64,000 nucleotides of DNA from Chitinispirillum alkaliphilum (GCA_001045525.1 LDWW01000019.1:1-64000); one strand, 5' to 3'. Shown: positions 28,422 through 38,583, counted from the stretch's first letter. Notes: a model not told the origin generated them from the sequence alone. Program-made: numbers and translations.

Positions 28422-30992
28422 TCATACCATTCTGGTTAAGGTCCCGATATCAACAATAAGACTGATATTTCCATCAGGCATAATCGCTGCGCCTGAAATC
28501 CCCTTGACATTTCCTATACCGTCGCCCAGTTTTTTGATTACCGTTTGTTGCTGTCCAAGAATTATATCCACCACAAGTCCAACCCTTTTACCCATTTCCT
28601 CCACCACCATAACAATCGCCTCAGAAGGAGCTTTTTTCTGATCTCCTGCAAAGAGAGCAGAAAGGTGAATTACAGGAATAAGCTGGTCATGACAACGCAC
28701 CATTTCCCCTTTGTCTAAAACCACCGTAACATCATCTTTTTCAGGTCTGAAACTTTCAACAACAGAAAGAGTAGGTATAATGTATCGCTCACTTCCGGCA
28801 CTAACAACCATCCCATCCATTATTGCCATAGTCAGGGGAAGGTAGATGGAAAAAACGGTACCCTTTCCCTTTTCTGATTTAACCTCGATATTTCCTCTTA
28901 AATCCAGTACGTTTTTCTTCACCACATCCATTCCCACTCCTCTGCCCGAAACATCGGTTACTTTCTGAGCGGTTGAAAAGCCGGGTTGAAATACAAGGCT
29001 AAAGATTTCCTGATCAGAAAGTGATTCACTGTTATTTAATAACCCCAGCTTTAGAGCTTTCTCCAGAATGGCATCTTTATCAAGCCCCTTACCATCATCT
29101 TCTATCTCAATGCAGATCATACCTGAAGTCTGAAAGGCTCTCAGATGTATAGTACCCGAAACCGATTTTCCAGATTTCTCCCTCTCTTCAGGGGATTCTA
29201 TTCCATGATCTGCAGAGTTTCTTACCATATGAACAAGAGGATCACCAATCCGTTCTATTACAGATTTATCAAGCTCTGTATCCTCCCCCGAAGTCCTGAA
29301 AGTGATCTCCTTACCAGACTTTCTTGATAAATCTCTTACCAGACGTGCCATTTTCTGAAAAGTCGACTTCATTGAAACCATACGCATGGAGAGACCAATT
29401 TCCTGGAGCTGGCGGGTTATTTTATCCAACTGCCGAATATTTCCAAGTGATCTTGAAGATGCATTCTCAATTAGTTCACGATCCCCGGTAACCATCGCTT
29501 CTGTAACTACAAGCTCTCCTATAAGATCAACGAGTTTGTCAAGTTTTTCTGTCTCTACCTTTATTGTTTCCTTCACCGTAACAGCTCTTTTACATCCCTT
29601 TTGTTTGCTGTAAGCCTCCTCTACGTCACCTTTTCCTACAGCTTTCTGTTCTACAAGTATCTCCCCTACTTTAACCCCGGGATTTTCCCTCTGTGTTTTC
29701 AATGCCTGTTGAACCTGCTCCGCTGAAACTTTCCCGTCTTCAACAAGCATCTCACCAATTTTCTTTCTGTCATTTGATGAACCGATTTGATTTACTCTTT
29801 TTATTCTTTGAATAAGACCTGAAGTTGCTTTGCAGACTCTGTACACAGTTTCCTGCTCTACAGCGATACGCAGAGAGCCGATTTCCTCTTTAAGAGTATC
29901 AACCGCAGAAAAAACCAAATCAATAAGTTCTCCGGAAAGCTCAAGTTCCTTCTTCCGTCTCCTGTCAAGTAACTCTTCTGTCACATGAGCCAAAGACTGA
30001 ATAGCTCCAAGAGAAAGAAAGCCTGCAATGCCCTTAATGGTATGAAATACTCTGAAAAGGGAGTTCACCAGCTCATCATCTTCAGGGTTTTCTTCAAGTT
30101 CAAGAAGAGAATTGTCTGCACTGTGGAGGTGCTCTGCGGACTCAGATATGAAATCACTCAACAAAGAAACATCTGCGTTAATCTTCTCAACACTTATCTC
30201 AAGCTCATAGTCAAAATTCTCATTTCCGTTTTGATCACTTTCTATACCAGCACCAGCTCCTCCGAAATTATCGAGTGCTACCAAAACCATCCCGAGTGAA
30301 ACCTTACCACCACCATTTCCGGAAAGCGACTTGAAAATCCCCTCCAGACAATCCTTTACAAGTAGAAGTGTATCGATATTTATTCTCTTATTTGCTTTTT
30401 CTATGTAATCTTCTGTTTTGTGGCATAAGTGTTCAACGTCCTTTAAACTCAGCGCTCCCGCTTCGCCCTTTAGAGTGTGAAGTATACGCCTGAAATCAGA
30501 ACTGTCATCACCCTTTTCGATTTCAAGAATACTCTGCTCCATCTCTTCAAGTACACTATCCTGCTTTGAGAGAAAATTTGCCAAAATTTCATCATCAGTT
30601 TCACAGGGAGAAAAACCGGAGCCCTGCCTGTCACCAGTATTACAGCGCCCCTTCTCCCTGCCGGAAGATTCTCCTCTATCTATTGAATTTTCTGTATTCT
30701 CATTGTCTTGGTTTGTGTCATATGTGGATAATTCACGTTTAATTTCCGTTAATAGAGAGATGAGCTCGGGACCGGATTTTTCCACATCCGTTTCCCCAAG
30801 GATAATGCTTTCGATAAGAATTTTACACTCTTCTGCCCTTTTAGAAATTTTGGACAGATCTTCTGAGGCAAGTTCTTCGAAAAAGGTGTGTATCTGCGCA
30901 AGCTCCTGGAGATCTGATGGTTCAAAAAGTACAAATGAAGCAGAAATCTCTTCCAGCCTTTCAAGCATTATGCTGACATCTCTTTTGCTCAT
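28422..30992 (-). CDS. cheA: Chemotaxis histidine kinase CheA with two Hpt domains and MshEN-like repeats (module 1)
   Basis: An 856-residue kinase. An N-terminal helical domain (1-90) is unassigned. Hpt1 has H172 (HTLKGEAG) and Hpt2 has H317 (HTIKGIAG). Two 24-residue repeats follow, K411-Q434 and K441-Q464 (KIGEMLVEDGKVS..QVQQAL..Q), in the pattern of MshEN/GspE-N motifs. Then the dimerisation domain (about 470-535), HATPase with NSADHGIE (592-599), DDGKGLD, GRGVGMDV, and the CheW-like P5 domain (about 720-856). Two phosphorylatable histidines suggest two output branches or different rates. It begins 5 bp after the pseudo-receiver gene. In MshEN the first residue of each repeat is Arg; here both are Lys. 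Confidence 0.95.
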   Translation of the reverse strand: MSKRDVSIMLERLEEISASFVLFEPSDLQELAQIHTFFEELASEDLSKISKRAEECKILIESIILGETDVEKSGPELISLLTEIKRELSTYDTNQDNENTENSIDRGESSGREKGRCNTGDRQGSGFSPCETDDEILANFLSKQDSVLEEMEQSILEIEKGDDSSDFRRILHTLKGEAGALSLKDVEHLCHKTEDYIEKANKRINIDTLLLVKDCLEGIFKSLSGNGGGKVSLGMVLVALDNFGGAGAGIESDQNGNENFDYELEISVEKINADVSLLSDFISESAEHLHSADNSLLELEENPEDDELVNSLFRVFHTIKGIAGFLSLGAIQSLAHVTEELLDRRRKKELELSGELIDLVFSAVDTLKEEIGSLRIAVEQETVYRVCKATSGLIQRIKRVNQIGSSNDRKKIGEMLVEDGKVSAEQVQQALKTQRENPGVKVGEILVEQKAVGKGDVEEAYSKQKGCKRAVTVKETIKVETEKLDKLVDLIGELVVTEAMVTGDRELIENASSRSLGNIRQLDKITRQLQEIGLSMRMVSMKSTFQKMARLVRDLSRKSGKEITFRTSGEDTELDKSVIERIGDPLVHMVRNSADHGIESPEEREKSGKSVSGTIHLRAFQTSGMICIEIEDDGKGLDKDAILEKALKLGLLNNSESLSDQEIFSLVFQPGFSTAQKVTDVSGRGVGMDVVKKNVLDLRGNIEVKSEKGKGTVFSIYLPLTMAIMDGMVVSAGSERYIIPTLSVVESFRPEKDDVTVVLDKGEMVRCHDQLIPVIHLSALFAGDQKKAPSEAIVMVVEEMGKRVGLVVDIILGQQQTVIKKLGDGIGNVKGISGAAIMPDGNISLIVDIGTLTRMV

Positions 30993-30997
30993 CTTTT

Positions 30998-31399
30998 CTA
31001 TTCCTTCACTTCAGTGATCCAGAGATATTTCCTTTTGCCTTGCTGTTTTATACATGAGCTTAGGGCTTCGTCCATCTCCTCTACATTTACAGGATATAAG
31101 AAATAGTAGGTTATATTCTCCATCCTGACATATCTTTCAAACTCCAGATTGTTCTCCGCCGCAACGACTATAACCGGTATTGAGAATTTTTGCAATCTTG
31201 ACCTTGTTAACTTTTTCAGATTTTCTATTTGCCCATAATTCATTTCATAAACAATCACATCCGGAATAAATTTGGTAATCAGGTTCAAGGCACCATCAAT
31301 ATTATTCACAATTTTAACCTTATACTTCGCCTCACACATTTTATAAAAAGAGGCAGCATGAGAGTTTTCCGTAAGAATAAACAAAACATTACCACTCAT
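30998..31399 (-). CDS. Degenerate receiver-domain protein (Asp to Glu)
   Basis: A 133-residue stand-alone domain with the alternating strand-helix pattern of receivers: VLFILTENSH, IPDVIVYEMNYG, SIPVIVVAAENN, YFLYPVNVEEM. Every catalytic position has changed. The N-terminal acidic pair is missing, the phospho-acceptor is Glu52 (GAA in the DNA), the Thr/Ser is Ala, and the Lys of KP is Tyr. It cannot be phosphorylated normally; Glu may mimic the phosphorylated state. It is the first gene of the module 1 operon, 5 bp before cheA, so it is likely a constitutive partner or scaffold for this kinase. Similarity is by pattern only. Confidence 0.75.
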   Translation of the reverse strand: MSGNVLFILTENSHAASFYKMCEAKYKVKIVNNIDGALNLITKFIPDVIVYEMNYGQIENLKKLTRSRLQKFSIPVIVVAAENNLEFERYVRMENITYYFLYPVNVEEMDEALSSCIKQQGKRKYLWITEVKE

Positions 31400-31787
31400 T
31401 ATAGATTCCTGTACATAGTTTCAGCATCTTGATTCAGAGTAAACATATGCTAACACCATGCCACACCAAACCGGATACTTGTATCTCTTTTAATTACAAC
31501 CAGTTATCACATTTGACACTACAACAAAAAAGTATCTTTGCTGAGGTAATACTCCCCACAAAAACTTGCAGCACGCGCTGTAACTCTTTGATTCAAAAAG
31601 GGTTAGGAAATTTGATGGAAGGTGGGGTAAAAAGCCTCAGGGTGGGGCAAAATATCTGACTTTAAATCTTGATATATATCATATCGTCTATGGCTTAAAC
31701 GCCTGAAGGGGAAATTGAGGGCATACTTATATATAGGTAAACAGAATAAGACATGGGGATAGGGGTAGCAGCACTTATCTGCCTATT
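31400..31787. other. Intergenic region, probable promoter of the module 1 che operon
   Basis: 388 bp with no convincing gene. It lies upstream of the minus-strand che operon and downstream of the sigma-54 regulator gene. The leader-terminator element found ahead of the module 2 and 3 cheA genes is absent here, so module 1 is controlled differently. Confidence 0.5.
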
Positions 31788-33179
31788 TCATCCATCATAC
31801 AACCCGAATGTTTTAAGCTTTTCCCGAAGATTCTTACGATCCAAGCCCGAAATTTTTGCAGCTTTTGAGATATTCCCTTCACTCTGCTTCATAAGGTTGT
31901 CAAAGTAGTCTATTTCCAGATTTTTTCTGTAATCCTTAAACTTGACATATTTGTTTTCCAGCGATTCACATTCGACATTGTCAGAGTTCTTTAATGCAAG
32001 TCTTTTTCTTACCATCTGCTCAGTGATGACATCTCCACAGGTACTGAAATTGAATCCTCCGACAAACATTGAAAGCTCCCTGACATTGCCGGGCCAATCA
32101 GCTTCATTTATCAATTTTAGAGCACCGGGACTGAATATATATTTTTCATCCCTTATAAAATGTTGTACAAGACATCCGATGTCATCTTTACGTTTATGCA
32201 GTGGTTCCAATTCGAAATGCACACCCTGGAGCCGATAAAAAAGGTCCTTGCGAAATTCTCCGTTATTCACCATAGCAGATAAATCCCGATTAGTGGCGCT
32301 AAGAATTCTGACATCTACGTTGTGTTTTTCTGTATCCCCTACCCTGTAGAACTCTCCGTTGTCGAGTATTCTGAGCAGTTTGCTTTGTATATGAAGGGGC
32401 ATTTCACCTATTTCATCCAGAAAAAGGGTCCCCCCATCAGCCACAGCAAAAAAACCGTGCCGCGTTTTTGCTGCCCCGGTAAAAGCACCCTGAACATGTC
32501 CGAAAAGCTCTGATTCAATGAGATTAGGAGAAAGTCCGGCACAGTTTACAGTGATAAAAGGTTTTGAGCACCTTGAGCTCTCTTCATGTAAACATTTGGC
32601 CACGACTTCTTTTCCTGTGCCAGATTCTCCGGTGATCAGCACTGGAATTTCAGTTGGTGCAAATTCAAGGATTTTTCTTTTGATCTGAGCAATATGTTCT
32701 GATTTTCCGATTAAACCGGGACAATGCGAATTCGCTGAAGCACTGGAATTAAGCGCATCACTGTGCAACCTGCTTAGCTGAAGCGCTCCCTTCACCGTAT
32801 AAAACAGTTGCTCGGCTCTTAGCGGTTTTGTGAGAAACATGAAAACCCCTTGATCGATAGCTTTCTTATGTTTTTCAATATCGGGGTATCCTGTAATCAT
32901 TATTATCTGGGCTCCGGGAGAAAACTTCAGAACTTTTTCACGAATCTCAAAACCATCAGTTTCTCCCATCATTATATCCAGAACTGCAACATCAAAATGT
33001 CTCTCCAGAAGTTCAGGGTTATTTATCTGAGGATCAAATTCTGTTATCTCATACTCATCATTAATGAGAGTATCTACCATAAACTCCCTAAACACCTTAT
33101 CATCATCGACGATAAGAACAGATGGCTTTGAGCATAAATGACTGTTAGCAGACTTCTTTTTCATCCCATTATCTTGCAT
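31788..33179 (-). CDS. Sigma-54-dependent response regulator, NtrC family
   Basis: A 463-residue transcription activator. Receiver with DDD (25-27) and D68 (AVLDIMMGETDG), Lys in FLTKPL. AAA+ domain with Walker A GESGTGKE (184-191), GAFTGA loop (231-236) for sigma-54 contact and Walker B FLDEIGE. A C-terminal Fis-type HTH follows (EGNISKAAKISGLDRKNLREK). It is 50 bp downstream of the PAS kinase gene on the same strand, so the two form a likely two-component pair, inserted between modules 1 and 2. It may start at the second Met (33164). Targets are unknown; no clear sigma-54 promoter was found nearby. Confidence 0.93.
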   Translation of the reverse strand: MQDNGMKKKSANSHLCSKPSVLIVDDDKVFREFMVDTLINDEYEITEFDPQINNPELLERHFDVAVLDIMMGETDGFEIREKVLKFSPGAQIIMITGYPDIEKHKKAIDQGVFMFLTKPLRAEQLFYTVKGALQLSRLHSDALNSSASANSHCPGLIGKSEHIAQIKRKILEFAPTEIPVLITGESGTGKEVVAKCLHEESSRCSKPFITVNCAGLSPNLIESELFGHVQGAFTGAAKTRHGFFAVADGGTLFLDEIGEMPLHIQSKLLRILDNGEFYRVGDTEKHNVDVRILSATNRDLSAMVNNGEFRKDLFYRLQGVHFELEPLHKRKDDIGCLVQHFIRDEKYIFSPGALKLINEADWPGNVRELSMFVGGFNFSTCGDVITEQMVRKRLALKNSDNVECESLENKYVKFKDYRKNLEIDYFDNLMKQSEGNISKAAKISGLDRKNLREKLKTFGLYDG

Positions 33180-33229
33180 TCATTGGTGTGTAATTCGTTG
33201 TTAATTTAAACATATCAATTAACAGTCAA

Positions 33230-35170
33230 TTATTGCAAATTTTCGCTACCCTCCTTTTGATTTTGTGGAGAATTTTTATAAGGTAAATAAATTTTGAACT
33301 CTGAGCCCCTGCCAGGCTCACTCACCACATCAATATACCCGTTGTGCTGTTTTACACAACCATAAACCCCCGCAAGCCCAAGCCCGGTACCTTTGCCCAT
33401 AGATTTAGTGGTAAAATAAGGTTCAAAAATCTTTTCCATAACTCTCTTATCCATACCACACCCGGTATCCTTGACCGAAATCTTCACATAGCGGCCATGC
33501 TGAACTTCATAAGGTTTGTTTTCAGCAAACTTTTTACTAAGATAAACAATATCTGTTTCCAACCGAATGACCCCCTCATCCATTGCATCTCTTGCATTCA
33601 GAGCCAGATTCATTATAGCATTTTCCAGTTGAGTTGCATCACCCTCAATTCTACATGGCAGAGAAGACAGAACGGATTGAACTTTGATTTTTTTATTCAT
33701 TGTAACATCAAGAATTTCTTTCAATCTGGAAACAACTTTGTTCATGTCCAGAATTGCTAACCTATATGAGCCTTTCCTTGCAAATGAGAGCAATTGAGAG
33801 GTCAGGTCAGATCCACGCTGCGCAGAAGTAATAATCTGCCCGATGTATCGTTTCTCCCTTGAGGTGAAATTTTGCATACCTGACAGCAGATCCGCATACC
33901 CGATAATACCACCAAGAATGTTGTTGAAGTCATGGGCAATTCCCCCTGCCAGCTGCCCCGTAATTTCGAGTCTGCGAATAAAGCTGATCTGTTCTTCAAG
34001 CATTCTGTTCTGTTTTGTAGTTTTTTTAATATCGGTAATGTCCCTGATTGTACCAAAAATCTTTTTTGGTGCTCCATTTTTATCCCTAACCATTTCAGCA
34101 GAAACAGAACAGCTTATTACTTTTCCACCCTTGTTTTTAAAATCGATGCTGTAGTTACTGATAATATCCCTGTTAGAAACAAGTGCATTTATGAATCGCT
34201 GTTTATCTTCATCATTACAGAATAATGAACTCATATGTGTTCGTGATAATTCCTCACATGTATATCCGGACAATTTTTCTGCCGATGGACTTACCTCAAG
34301 AATATTGCCTTCTATATCTGTTTCAAAATAGATATCCTGAATAGATTCATATATACGCCTGCACTTCGCTTCACTTTTTCTTAATGATTTCTCTGCGTTT
34401 TTCTGAGCGGTAAAATCCCTGTGTATCACGACAAACTGATCCTCACCGATTCTATAGGCACTTATACTGAAATACCTTTGCAGAGGCTTGAAATAGAATT
34501 CAAAGTCACATGGAATACCACTTTTGACAATTTCACCAAATTTTTTGATAAGATCTGTTTTTTGAATGCCCGGGAATATGTCTGTAATTCTTGAACCAAT
34601 TATTTGATCAGCTCTAATACCATTATTTTTCTCGAAAGCAGGATTGACCTCAAGAAAGAGGTAATCACAGGGTTCACCCTTTTCATTCCGGATCAATTTG
34701 TATATAGCAATTCCTTCTTTAGACTTCATAAAGAGTTTATGCTGATACTCTCTGCTGCTGTTCAGTTCATCAATTTTTCCTCTCAGTGCATTTTGCAGAT
34801 CCACAATTCTGCGCCCTGCACCTACTCTTGCCTTTAATTCCGGTATATCAAAGGGCTTTACGATATAATCATCGGCACCGCTGTCGAGTCCCTTAGCAAC
34901 ATCGCTTCTGCATTTACGAGCCGTAATAATAATAATGTATGGTTGAAAATCATCTGAAGAGAAGCGGATTTTCTTGCACAACTCCCCATCGTTAAGTCCG
35001 GGCATTGTCCACTCAATAATAGCGATTGCCGGTTTGTGTCCATCGATAATTTCAAGTGCCTGTTTTCCGTTTTCTGCAAGCAGAGGTTCATATCCACTCA
35101 TTTCAACAACGGATTTTATGATCAGGCGTGATGCGTAATCACCATCAGCTATAAGAATCTTCAAATGCAC
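33230..35170 (-). CDS. Receiver-PAS-PAS sensor histidine kinase with Glu at the phospho-site
   Basis: A 646-residue soluble kinase. The N-terminal receiver (1-115) has ADGD, Thr in IITARK and Lys in YIVKPF, but Glu53 (IIEWTMPG, GAG codon) at the phospho-acceptor. PAS1 about 140-255, PAS2 about 265-380, DHp with H413 (GGIAHDFNNILGG), and HATPase with NLALNARDAM, DTGCGMD and GKGTGLGL. No membrane segment. The start is GTG at 35170; TTG at 35164 has a better-spaced GGGGTG and would give LKILIADGD as N-terminus. Likely partner of the NtrC-type regulator just downstream. Confidence 0.92.
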   Translation of the reverse strand: MHLKILIADGDYASRLIIKSVVEMSGYEPLLAENGKQALEIIDGHKPAIAIIEWTMPGLNDGELCKKIRFSSDDFQPYIIIITARKCRSDVAKGLDSGADDYIVKPFDIPELKARVGAGRRIVDLQNALRGKIDELNSSREYQHKLFMKSKEGIAIYKLIRNEKGEPCDYLFLEVNPAFEKNNGIRADQIIGSRITDIFPGIQKTDLIKKFGEIVKSGIPCDFEFYFKPLQRYFSISAYRIGEDQFVVIHRDFTAQKNAEKSLRKSEAKCRRIYESIQDIYFETDIEGNILEVSPSAEKLSGYTCEELSRTHMSSLFCNDEDKQRFINALVSNRDIISNYSIDFKNKGGKVISCSVSAEMVRDKNGAPKKIFGTIRDITDIKKTTKQNRMLEEQISFIRRLEITGQLAGGIAHDFNNILGGIIGYADLLSGMQNFTSREKRYIGQIITSAQRGSDLTSQLLSFARKGSYRLAILDMNKVVSRLKEILDVTMNKKIKVQSVLSSLPCRIEGDATQLENAIMNLALNARDAMDEGVIRLETDIVYLSKKFAENKPYEVQHGRYVKISVKDTGCGMDKRVMEKIFEPYFTTKSMGKGTGLGLAGVYGCVKQHNGYIDVVSEPGRGSEFKIYLPYKNSPQNQKEGSENLQ

Positions 35171-35285
35171 CCCATATACTTAAACCCTCTCAATAGTATT
35201 CTATAATTCAAGCATACAAAGGTCAACTATAAATGATGTATCTGCTTCTATAGCATATTGTTTTCGGAGGTGAAAAAGAAGGTGC

Positions 35286-35317
35286 CACGCTGCCCCGTTT
35301 TATAATGGGACAGCATG
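35286..35317 (-). terminator. Probable terminator after the module 2 mcp
   Basis: On the minus strand CATGCTGTCCC and GGGGCAGCGTG form an 11-bp stem with G-T wobbles around an A/T loop, followed after a few bases by CTTCTTTTTC. It sits 21 bp past the mcp stop and would separate module 2 from the kinase/regulator pair. Confidence 0.65.
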
Positions 35318-35337
35318 GGAGGTATGAAAAGGATTAA

Positions 35338-37380
35338 CTAAAACTGACTTAAGTCATCGTCATCGAGTGGTAGAATCTGCTCAGGATTTACCACCTTTTG
35401 TTCTTTACCGAATTTATGAGCAAGACTTTTCTTCGCACTGCGCCTGTCTTCCAGGCCCTGATAGGAGGTTTGGCTGTGTTCATTTCTGTAAGATATTCCA
35501 CTGGTTACGTTTCTCTCAGAGGTCATCCGTGGGGAAGTTCTTATCCCTGTCTGATTTTCTGCTGCACCTGTAACCAGAGCTACCAATTCCCGCACCATTT
35601 CATTGAGCTCACGGGATTGTGCAGAGAGTTCTTCACTTGCAGAAGCACTCTCTTCGGCATTTGCCGCATTGCCCTGGGTTACCTGGTCCATCTGTGCAAC
35701 AGCAGTATTAATCTGATCGATTCCCTGTGCCTGCTCTTTACTTGCAGCAGCTATTTCACTTATAATCCCGGCAACCTTTATTGCCCCTTCAGATATTGTC
35801 TGAATAGCTTCTGCGGCTTCTGTGCTTACTGTTACTCCCTGATCTGCAGCTTTCTGGGATTCTTCTATCAGGGCAGATGTATTCTTTGCCGCCTCGGCAC
35901 TTCTCTGGGCCAGATTTCTTACCTCTTCCGCCACCACGGCAAAACCTTTTCCTGCATCTCCGGCCCGTGCGGCCTCAACCGCAGCATTGAGCGCCAGGAG
36001 ATTTGTCTGAAAGGCTATTTCATCGATCGTTTTGACAATCTTAGCAGTCTGATCGGAAGATTCTTTAATAGCACCAATGGCAGAACTGACATTTTTAATT
36101 GAATCGTCACCCTGCTTCACCCGCTTTTTGGTTTCTTCCATAAGGTGGTTTGCCTGGGCTGCATTGTCAGCATTCTGCTTTACCATGGATGAAGATTCCT
36201 CGAGGCTGCTTGACACCTCCTCAAGACTTGAAGCCTGTTCGTTTGCACCCTCTGCCATCTGCTGGCTCGATGCACTCACCTGATTTGCAGCAGAGGAAAC
36301 CTGCTCGGATCCGCTTGAAAGGCCATCAATAATTTTGTTAAGTGCACGGCATATTGCAAGAGCCAGAGAAAAACCAAGTGCAAGAGCCACTGCAAAACCT
36401 GCAACCATACCTATAACAGTAAGGACAGTTGCAAATCTGCTATCTCTTTGTGCTGTCTCCATTCTTCTTTCCATATTCAAGTTATTTAATTCAACTAACT
36501 GGGCAAGCACACCATTGGCTTCGACTTGTAAAGGATAAATAACATCTTCCAATTGGTCCTGTTTCCGGTTCAGGAGCACTGCTGCAGGAGTAAACAAACT
36601 CTGCATTTCAGAAATAATACCACTTGTCTGTGCAAATGCCGGAAGAAAATCGTTTTGATACGTGTTCACTGCACTGCTTCTGTTGCCGTTATTCATAGAC
36701 CTGAGAATATTCTGCAGCGCTCCATACATAAGGCGCTGTGATTCGCCAGCCCCCCTTACCAGTCTCATAATTTCAGGATTGACACTCTCCATTTCATTGA
36801 GCCATTTTGAAAAAGCGGTAGTTGTATAATCATCGCTTTGGGTAAATTGTTCGCCATGGTATATGAACTGAAAGATGCTGCTTTTAAGCTGTTCATGCGC
36901 TATCTCGAACAGTCTTGTTTCAGCAAGCCAGGCATTGGGATCCCTGACTGCCATGACATCGTATTCCTCAGCCATCTCAAGTATTCTTTCGTTAGCAGCA
37001 GACCAGGTTTCTCTTATTTGTATGAAATTTTCTGATAGCCTTTGTGCTTCAACACTGCGGGTAGTCGAAGTGTAAGCATCCCATTCATAATCAAATGTGT
37101 CACGGGCAGATCTGATATTTCTGTATTGGGTTCTGCGAAATTCCCAGTCAATTCCCGGGATGACAATCCCCCGGATGTTCCCTCTGATATTTTGCAACTG
37201 TATTTGAGCAGATAATAAACTCACAGTTCCCGGTATTTCATCAGTTGCAGTGAAATTTATTGTAGTTTGAAGCCTTCCGACACTCCATAAACCAATCCCC
37301 CCCACAATAAGAGTGGTGAGCGCTACTATGACAAACCCTCCGATAAGCTTCACCTTCAGACTCATTGATTTCAGTCCCAT
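35338..37380 (-). CDS. Methyl-accepting chemotaxis protein, CZB-like ligands lost (module 2)
   Basis: A 680-residue receptor from the chosen start [16 protein letters not shown], which has AAGGAG seven bases upstream; an ORF start at 37491 would overlap cheW. TM1 about 11-34, TM2 about 318-345, signalling tip [20 protein letters not shown]. It is a paralogue of the module 1 and module 3 receptors, very close to module 3. In the CZB-like segment H162 is kept, but the Cys is Thr (TTTAFSKW) and the last two His are Gln and Tyr (SQRLMY), so metal binding as in module 1 is not expected. The tail is [10 protein letters not shown]. There is no clear HAMP. Confidence 0.93.
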   Translation of the reverse strand: MGLKSMSLKVKLIGGFVIVALTTLIVGGIGLWSVGRLQTTINFTATDEIPGTVSLLSAQIQLQNIRGNIRGIVIPGIDWEFRRTQYRNIRSARDTFDYEWDAYTSTTRSVEAQRLSENFIQIRETWSAANERILEMAEEYDVMAVRDPNAWLAETRLFEIAHEQLKSSIFQFIYHGEQFTQSDDYTTTAFSKWLNEMESVNPEIMRLVRGAGESQRLMYGALQNILRSMNNGNRSSAVNTYQNDFLPAFAQTSGIISEMQSLFTPAAVLLNRKQDQLEDVIYPLQVEANGVLAQLVELNNLNMERRMETAQRDSRFATVLTVIGMVAGFAVALALGFSLALAICRALNKIIDGLSSGSEQVSSAANQVSASSQQMAEGANEQASSLEEVSSSLEESSSMVKQNADNAAQANHLMEETKKRVKQGDDSIKNVSSAIGAIKESSDQTAKIVKTIDEIAFQTNLLALNAAVEAARAGDAGKGFAVVAEEVRNLAQRSAEAAKNTSALIEESQKAADQGVTVSTEAAEAIQTISEGAIKVAGIISEIAAASKEQAQGIDQINTAVAQMDQVTQGNAANAEESASASEELSAQSRELNEMVRELVALVTGAAENQTGIRTSPRMTSERNVTSGISYRNEHSQTSYQGLEDRRSAKKSLAHKFGKEQKVVNPEQILPLDDDDLSQF

Positions 37381-37426
37381 GCCGCGACTCCTTGTTATTT
37401 GTGTGCGCCGACGATAATTTCTTCTG

Positions 37427-37936
37427 CTAAATTTTCGATGTCTGTGTAACTTCATCAACCTCTTTTTTGGAAAGCACCCTGTCCACATCAAGAAGCATCA
37501 CAACTTTCTGAGCGGCTTTCCCCATACCCATTATAAAATCTGTATCCACCGAGGCTCCAAAAGATGGAGAGGGCTCTATCTGATCAGCCTTAACATTAAG
37601 TACCTCACATACCTCATCAACTATAATACCCATTATCACATGTTTACCGGACAGCTCTTCCACCTGCACCACAATTATACAGGTCTTGTCGGTGTTCTCT
37701 TTTTCTTCGATTCCAAACTTTATTCTCAGATCAACCACTGGAATAATCTTGCCCCGCAGGTTTATTACCCCCCGAATGAAATTTGGCGTACGGGGTACAC
37801 GGGTTACATTCATAAGGCCGATGATCTCCTGGACTTTGAGAATCTCAATGCCATACCCTTCATTTGCCAGACTAAAGGTCAGATATTTACCGGCAAGAAC
37901 AGATACATCCTCTGCACCGGCGTGATTTTGTGACAT
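37427..37936 (-). CDS. cheW: Chemotaxis coupling protein CheW (module 2)
   Basis: A 169-residue CheW with start [12 protein letters not shown] supported by AAAGGAGATGGAG; a longer start would lack one. Conserved [39 protein letters not shown] and [15 protein letters not shown]. It is intact although the cheA immediately upstream is a pseudogene, so this CheW and its receptor must work with a CheA encoded elsewhere (module 1 or 3) or are on the way to loss. Confidence 0.94.
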   Translation of the reverse strand: MSQNHAGAEDVSVLAGKYLTFSLANEGYGIEILKVQEIIGLMNVTRVPRTPNFIRGVINLRGKIIPVVDLRIKFGIEEKENTDKTCIIVVQVEELSGKHVIMGIIVDEVCEVLNVKADQIEPSPSFGASVDTDFIMGMGKAAQKVVMLLDVDRVLSKKEVDEVTQTSKI

Positions 37937-37974
37937 ACTCCATCTCCTTTGTACATACATGACATTTTACTTTT

Positions 37975-38310
37975 CAAACCACTTTTTACCACTGCACCGA
38001 GTCTATTATCAAGCTGACATTACCATAGGGCTTTATCGCCTCACCCGAAATCCCCGAACTTTCCTAATATCTTTACCACCGTCTGCTGCTGACCCAGAAA
38101 AAGAATCCACCACCAGCCCTGAAATCTTCCCCATGCCCTCTACAATCGTGACAACAGAGCTGGCAGGATCGCTCTTTTTCTCCTTACCAAACAATCCTGA
38201 CATTACACAGGAGAATAAGTCGATCATAAAACTCCACCACCTCCCCCCTGTTTACCTGCCAACATTTCCTCTAATTGTTCCACCAGTTTACTGACATCCC
38301 TCAGAGCCAT
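37975..38310 (-). pseudogene. cheA: cheA remnant: N-terminal ~19 codons joined to C-terminal ~90 codons
   Basis: Reading minus from the ATG at 38310 gives MALRDVSKLVEQLEEM, almost identical to the N-terminus of the module 3 CheA, then a Gly run and a stop. Downstream the P5 end of CheA is still readable in broken frames: SSVVTIVEGMGKISGLVVD matches EAIVMVVEEMGKRVGLVVD, then GQQQTVVK and GEAIKPYGNVSLIID in other frames. Roughly 700 codons between are missing. The distance to cheW (about 35 bp) and the upstream leader match module 3 exactly, so this is a deleted duplicate rather than a new gene. Confidence 0.88.
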
Positions 38311-38374
38311 TTTGATTTCTCTATACCGCTTTTGAAGTAAGTTTCAACCTGTTTTTACAGACAATACAAACCAC

Positions 38375-38410
38375 AAAAAAGCCCCGCTGATCAGACCAGA
38401 TCAACAGGGC
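38375..38410 (-). terminator. Intrinsic terminator in the cheA leader (module 2)
   Basis: On the minus strand GCCCTGTTGATC and GATCAGCGGGGC form a 12-bp stem with two wobbles and a TGGTCT loop, followed by TTTTTT. It lies about 65 bp upstream of the cheA remnant start and downstream of a structured element, the usual arrangement of an attenuator. The same element precedes cheA in module 3. Confidence 0.85.
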
Positions 38411-38480
38411 GCATCAATTGCTTTAACAGTTATTCACAACTGTTCTATAGTCTGCAAGACCAATGGCGGCACAATAAACT

Positions 38481-38583
38481 CCGCAAAAAGCAATATCCGT
38501 TCTGTTTTGCTGGTATCAGGTAAACCACGAATGAAAGATGAGGCTGTCATCTTGCGGTGGTTTAGAGCAGCGAAACTGGAATT
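38481..38583 (-). promoter_or_regulatory. Conserved structured leader element (module 2 copy)
   Basis: On the minus strand TAAACCAC pairs with GTGGTTTA and encloses a second hairpin AAGATGA/TCATCTT with loop CAGCC. A downstream stem CC-A-GCAAAA / TTTTGC-GG follows. The module 3 copy is about 95 percent alike over this ~100 bp, while spacer DNA between it and the terminator differs, so the element itself is under selection or recently copied. The only difference inside the outer stem (A to G) keeps pairing as G-U. It is a possible riboswitch or protein-binding leader; it matches no class I know. Confidence 0.6.

Noticed and set aside
38481-38583. GEMM (c-di-GMP class I) riboswitch in the cheA leader
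   Set aside because: The AAACC and GNAA tetraloop/GGGACGCAAAGC signatures of GEMM are not present on either strand; only partial word matches.
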